The notes under the pieces are model-generated. The model saw only the letters and a list, made by a program, of their open reading frames with translations. It did not search any database and was not told the DNA's origin. Made by a program: the position numbers and the translations under genes. 13,351 nt of DNA from Planctomycetes bacterium RIFCSPHIGHO2_12_FULL_52_36 (GTDB lineage Bacteria > Planctomycetota > Brocadiia > Brocadiales > Bathyanammoxibiaceae), in NCBI GenBank assembly GCA_001828545.1, contig MHYW01000002.1:1-13351 (forward strand), given 5' to 3'. Of this stretch, positions 11,040 through 13,351 are shown piece after piece (position 1 is the stretch's first letter; each line of letters begins with the position of its first letter).

Positions 11040-11864
11040 ATGATTAGAGAAGGTTTTGGCCTTATCGGTGCAGGGAAGATGGGGGAGGCCCTCCTGAGGG
11101 GTATCCTCAAGGCAGGCCTCGCAAGGGCTGAAGATTTTGTAATTAATGATATTAACGAGGCCCGCTGTAAGGAACTGGTGAAGGAGCTGGGGGTAAAATT
11201 TGTTACCAAAGGTGGGGACGTACCCGAAAAAGCAGGGTGCATCCTCCTGGCAGTAAAACCCCAGGACGCAAAAAACGTCCTCTCCCGGATAAGAGAAGGG
11301 GTAAGCCCTGAGGGACACCTCCTGATTTGCATTGCGGCAGGTATACCCATCCATTTTCTGGAGGACTGCCTCAAACCTGACTGCAGGGTCGTAAGGGTCA
11401 TGCCCAACGCCGCCTGCATGGTGTCAGAGGCGGCCTCCTGCTACTGTCTGGGCAAGAGTGCCACAAAGGAAGACGCCCTCCTTGTAGAAAAGGTATTGGG
11501 TGCAGTGGGGAAGGCCTTTAAGGTGGAGGAGAAATACCTGGATGCCGTAACGGGCCTCAGTGGTAGTGGCCCTGCCTATGCGGCCTTGATAATTGATGCC
11601 CTATCGGATGGCGGGGTGAAGATGGGCCTGCCTAGAGAGGTCTCCACCCAACTAGCCGCCCAGACCCTGCTTGGGGCAGCAAAGATGATACTCAGCGGCT
11701 ACCAGCCAGGACAGGTAAGGGACATAGTCACCTCCCCCGGAGGCACCACCATAGAAGGGTTACAGGTACTTGAGAAAGGGGCCGTCCGAGCCTCCCTCAT
11801 TGCCGCCGTGGAGGCCGCCACGCTGAAGTCAAAGGCGCTGGGGGAGAGGTTTGCCGAGAAGTGA
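11040..11864 (+). CDS. proC: Pyrroline-5-carboxylate reductase
   Basis: Last step of proline synthesis: reduces 1-pyrroline-5-carboxylate to L-proline with NAD(P)H in the cytoplasm. The 274-residue length is normal. The N-terminal Rossmann domain has GLIGAGKMGEAL (7-18), the VKPQ block (72-75) and RVMPNAACMV (119-128). The C-terminal helical dimer domain has GLSGSGPAY (172-180) and the family signature DIVTSPGGTTIEGL (228-241). The usual MPN-T/L-P segment reads MPNAACM here, a mild variant. ATG 11040 has AGGAG 6 nt upstream. It lies 62 bp downstream of the aldehyde dehydrogenase and is probably co-transcribed with it. Confidence 0.97.
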   Translation: MIREGFGLIGAGKMGEALLRGILKAGLARAEDFVINDINEARCKELVKELGVKFVTKGGDVPEKAGCILLAVKPQDAKNVLSRIREGVSPEGHLLICIAAGIPIHFLEDCLKPDCRVVRVMPNAACMVSEAASCYCLGKSATKEDALLVEKVLGAVGKAFKVEEKYLDAVTGLSGSGPAYAALIIDALSDGGVKMGLPREVSTQLAAQTLLGAAKMILSGYQPGQVRDIVTSPGGTTIEGLQVLEKGAVRASLIAAVEAATLKSKALGERFAEK

Positions 11865-11873
11865 GTTCCTACG

Positions 11874-11902
11874 TTGACAATATTTCCCTTCTGTTGTAAA
11901 TT
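11874..11902 (+). promoter_or_regulatory. Promoter for the hicB-like gene and lysC
   Basis: A perfect TTGACA (11874-11879) is followed after 17 nt by TAAATT (11897-11902). A second perfect TTGACA (11908-11913) has TAAGAT after 15 nt (11929-11934), a poorer arrangement. The start would lie near 11909, a leader of about 38 nt before the ATG at 11947. Confidence 0.5.
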
Positions 11903-11946
11903 TAGTTTTGACATTTGTTTACGGTTGATAAGATGAAGTGAGAAAT

Positions 11947-12105
11947 ATGAGGTTTAAAGTAATAATAGAACCTGACGGAGATGGCTTTCATGCAAAAGTA
12001 CCTGTCCTTCCTGGCTATGGTACTTGGGGGCATACTGTAGAGGAAGCCCTTGCGAACATTAAAGAGGCTATAGAGTTATACCTAGAGCCTTCTGGAGGAG
12101 TTTAG
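11947..12105 (+). CDS. Orphan HicB-like small protein (UPF0150 fold)
   Basis: 52 residues: MRFKVIIEPDGDGFHAKVP, then VLPGYGTWGHTVEEALANI and KEAIELYLEPSGGV. This is the HicB partial-RNase-H-like antitoxin fold: strand, D-G-x-H/F turn, VPxLPG, G-x-T-x-EEA, NIKEAIELYLE. Family members with a partner usually carry a further C-terminal DNA-binding segment, which is absent here. No HicA-like toxin (a 60-70 residue double-stranded RNA-binding protein) lies on either side; the 29-nt gap to lysC and the 82-nt gap after proC are too short. The gene is more AT-rich than proC and lysC, suggesting a separate history. It may be a remnant, a solitary regulator, or an antitoxin acting on a toxin elsewhere. 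Confidence 0.8.
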   Translation: MRFKVIIEPDGDGFHAKVPVLPGYGTWGHTVEEALANIKEAIELYLEPSGGV

Positions 12106-12134
12106 AAAATACCTCTAACAAGGTTTTGAGAAAA

Positions 12135-13351
12135 ATGCCCCTCATCGTCCAAAAATTCGGCGGTACCTCGGTGGCCGACGCCCAGAAGATAAAGCGGGCC
12201 GCACTGAGGGTAGCACAGGCCCACAAGGAGGGCAACCAGGTGGTGGTGGTGGTGTCTGCCATGGGCCGCACTACGGACGAACTCTTTGGCCTGGCCCACC
12301 AGATTACCGAAAGACCCTCTGCCAGGGAGATAGACATGCTGGTCTCCACCGGGGAGCAGATTTCCATCGCACTTATGGCCATGGCCATCCATGCCTTAGG
12401 GTGCGAGGCCATATCCTTCACCGGTGGGCAGGTAGGCATCGTCACAGACAGTCGCCACACAAAGGCCAGAATCATGAAGATAGACACCAAAAAGATACGG
12501 GAGGAGCTGGACAAAGGGCGGGTAGTCGTGGTGGCCGGCTACCAGGGGATAGACGCCTATAATAACATTACCACCCTGGGACGTGGGGGTTCAGACGCCA
12601 CGGCCGTGGCCCTGGCCGCCATACTCAAGGCGGATATGTGCGACATCTTCACGGACGTAGCGGGTATTTATACGGCAGACCCGAGGATAGTGCCCGATGC
12701 CAGCAAGCTGGAGAGGATTTCTTATGACGAACTCCTGGAACTGGCCAGCCTGGGGGCACAGGTGATGCAGGCCAGGAGCGTAGAGTTTGCCAAAAAATAC
12801 AACGTGCCTTTCAGGGTAAGGCCCAGTTATAATGACTCTGAGGGGACCCTTGTTTGTCAGGAGGCAAAAGATATGGAGGATATCGTAGTAAGCGGTGCGG
12901 CAGTTACCAGGGACGAGGCCAAGATAACCCTCAGAGGCGTGCCAGATAGGCCAGGGGTGGCGGCCAGGCTATTCGGAGAACTGGCCCGGTGCAATATAAA
13001 TGTAGACGTGATTATACAGAACATCGGTTCCCATGGGATGACGGACATCACCTTCACCGTCCCCAAGGGCGACCTCCGGGAGGCCATGGAGGCAACCAGA
13101 AAGATGAAGGAAGAACTCCAGGCCCAGGAGGTCAGCGCCGATAGTAAGATAGCCAAACTCTCCGTGGTGGGGATAGGCATGAGGAGCCACTGCGGGGTGG
13201 CAGAGAAGATGTTCAGTGCCCTTGCCCAGGAAGGGGTAAACATACAGATGATAAGCACCTCTGAGATAAAGATTTCCTGCGTCATTGATGAGGCACAGGC
13301 AGAACGGGCACTGAAGGCCGTCCACAGGGCCTTTGAACTCCACAAAGTGGG
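12135..13351 (+). CDS. lysC: Aspartate kinase, alpha form (cut by window end)
   Basis: Phosphorylates L-aspartate, the first step towards lysine, threonine, methionine and diaminopimelate. The first 405 residues are in the window, close to the full length of monofunctional enzymes. The kinase domain has VQKFGGTS (5-12) with K7, VVVVSAMGRTTDEL, STGEQ (71-75), GYQGID, TTLGRGGSDATAVALAA (146-162) and FTDVAGIYTADPR (172-184). Two ACT domains follow, beginning near KITLRGVPDRPGVAARLF (263-280) and KLSVVGIGMRSHCGVAEKMF (341-360); the QMISTSEIKIS block (371-381) is the usual allosteric-site region. ATG 12135 has only a weak upstream site (AAGG or GAG). It is probably transcribed with the hicB-like gene. 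An internal start at 12873 should give a separate ACT-only beta chain. Confidence 0.96.
   Translation, partial: MPLIVQKFGGTSVADAQKIKRAALRVAQAHKEGNQVVVVVSAMGRTTDELFGLAHQITERPSAREIDMLVSTGEQISIALMAMAIHALGCEAISFTGGQVGIVTDSRHTKARIMKIDTKKIREELDKGRVVVVAGYQGIDAYNNITTLGRGGSDATAVALAAILKADMCDIFTDVAGIYTADPRIVPDASKLERISYDELLELASLGAQVMQARSVEFAKKYNVPFRVRPSYNDSEGTLVCQEAKDMEDIVVSGAAVTRDEAKITLRGVPDRPGVAARLFGELARCNINVDVIIQNIGSHGMTDITFTVPKGDLREAMEATRKMKEELQAQEVSADSKIAKLSVVGIGMRSHCGVAEKMFSALAQEGVNIQMISTSEIKISCVIDEAQAERALKAVHRAFELHKV
12873..13351 (+). CDS. Aspartate kinase beta subunit from internal in-frame start (partial)
   Basis: Inside lysC a perfect AGGAGG (12859-12864) stands 8 nt before an in-frame ATG at codon 247. 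The product would begin MEDIVVSGAAVTRDEAKI and comprise just the two ACT domains. This is the arrangement known for the alpha2-beta2 aspartokinases of Bacillus subtilis and Corynebacterium glutamicum, where the beta chain starts at about the same residue and takes part in feedback inhibition. Expression of the second chain is inferred from the site, which is much stronger than the one before the main lysC start. Confidence 0.6.
   Translation, partial: MEDIVVSGAAVTRDEAKITLRGVPDRPGVAARLFGELARCNINVDVIIQNIGSHGMTDITFTVPKGDLREAMEATRKMKEELQAQEVSADSKIAKLSVVGIGMRSHCGVAEKMFSALAQEGVNIQMISTSEIKISCVIDEAQAERALKAVHRAFELHKV

Noticed and set aside
1..13351. CRISPR array, tRNA or rRNA genes, transposase or integrase
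   Set aside because: No regularly spaced direct repeats with unique spacers, no cloverleaf or rRNA-like segments, and no recombinase motifs were seen. The repeats present are irregularly spaced palindromes and word strings.

Overview
This window looks like a chromosomal segment of an uncultured or environmental bacterium. GC content is moderate (mid-50s by eye). Coding is dense, with strong use of AGG for arginine and ATA for isoleucine, and the spacers are unusually rich in short dispersed repeats. The gene set (a membrane electron-transfer Fe-S oxidoreductase beside an acyl-CoA dehydrogenase, plus housekeeping genes) fits an anaerobic or facultative respirer. The repeat style resembles that of some Planctomycetota, Nitrospirota and Desulfobacterota metagenome genomes, but this assignment is a weak inference.

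Layout. From 1 to about 9,374 every gene is on the minus strand. In transcription order they are a SAM methyltransferase (9374-8535), an acyl-CoA dehydrogenase (8434-7277), a NarI-like/heterodisulfide-reductase-like Fe-S oxidoreductase (7192-5132), PabB (5048-3555), a secreted or membrane-anchored TPR protein (3553-2150), PabC-like class IV aminotransferase (2147-1209) and the N-terminal two-thirds of ProS (924-1, running off the window). From 9,487 to the end the genes are on the plus strand: an aldehyde dehydrogenase, ProC, a lone HicB-like small protein and aspartate kinase (nearly complete, cut by the window end). The two blocks diverge from a 112-bp spacer with overlapping candidate promoters.

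How the genes work together. The acyl-CoA dehydrogenase would pass electrons through ETF (not in the window) to the Fe-S oxidoreductase and on to the quinone pool. PabB and PabC together make p-aminobenzoate for folate, with the TPR gene packed between them (1 nt after pabB, 2 nt before pabC). ProC and LysC are amino-acid biosynthesis genes. LysC carries an internal Shine-Dalgarno and ATG that should yield a separate regulatory beta subunit.

Most remarkable feature. Several families of palindromic or word-like repeats occur both between genes and, in frame, inside genes. Family A is a 26-29 bp near-perfect palindrome beginning GTAGGGGC and ending GCCCCTAC with a variable but still self-complementary core. 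Seven copies lie in coding sequence, five of them in the Fe-S oxidoreductase, and all seven are read in the same phase as V-G-A-x. Family B is TCCGCC-NNN-GGCGGA. Family C is a TAG/CTA-rich word repeat (CAGTAGACAGTAG-like) that supplies stop codons, a possible promoter, and the hydrophobic core of the TPR protein's signal peptide. This resembles in principle the protein-coding palindromic elements of Rickettsia, but the sequences here are different. No RNA genes, CRISPR arrays, integrases or transposases were seen.
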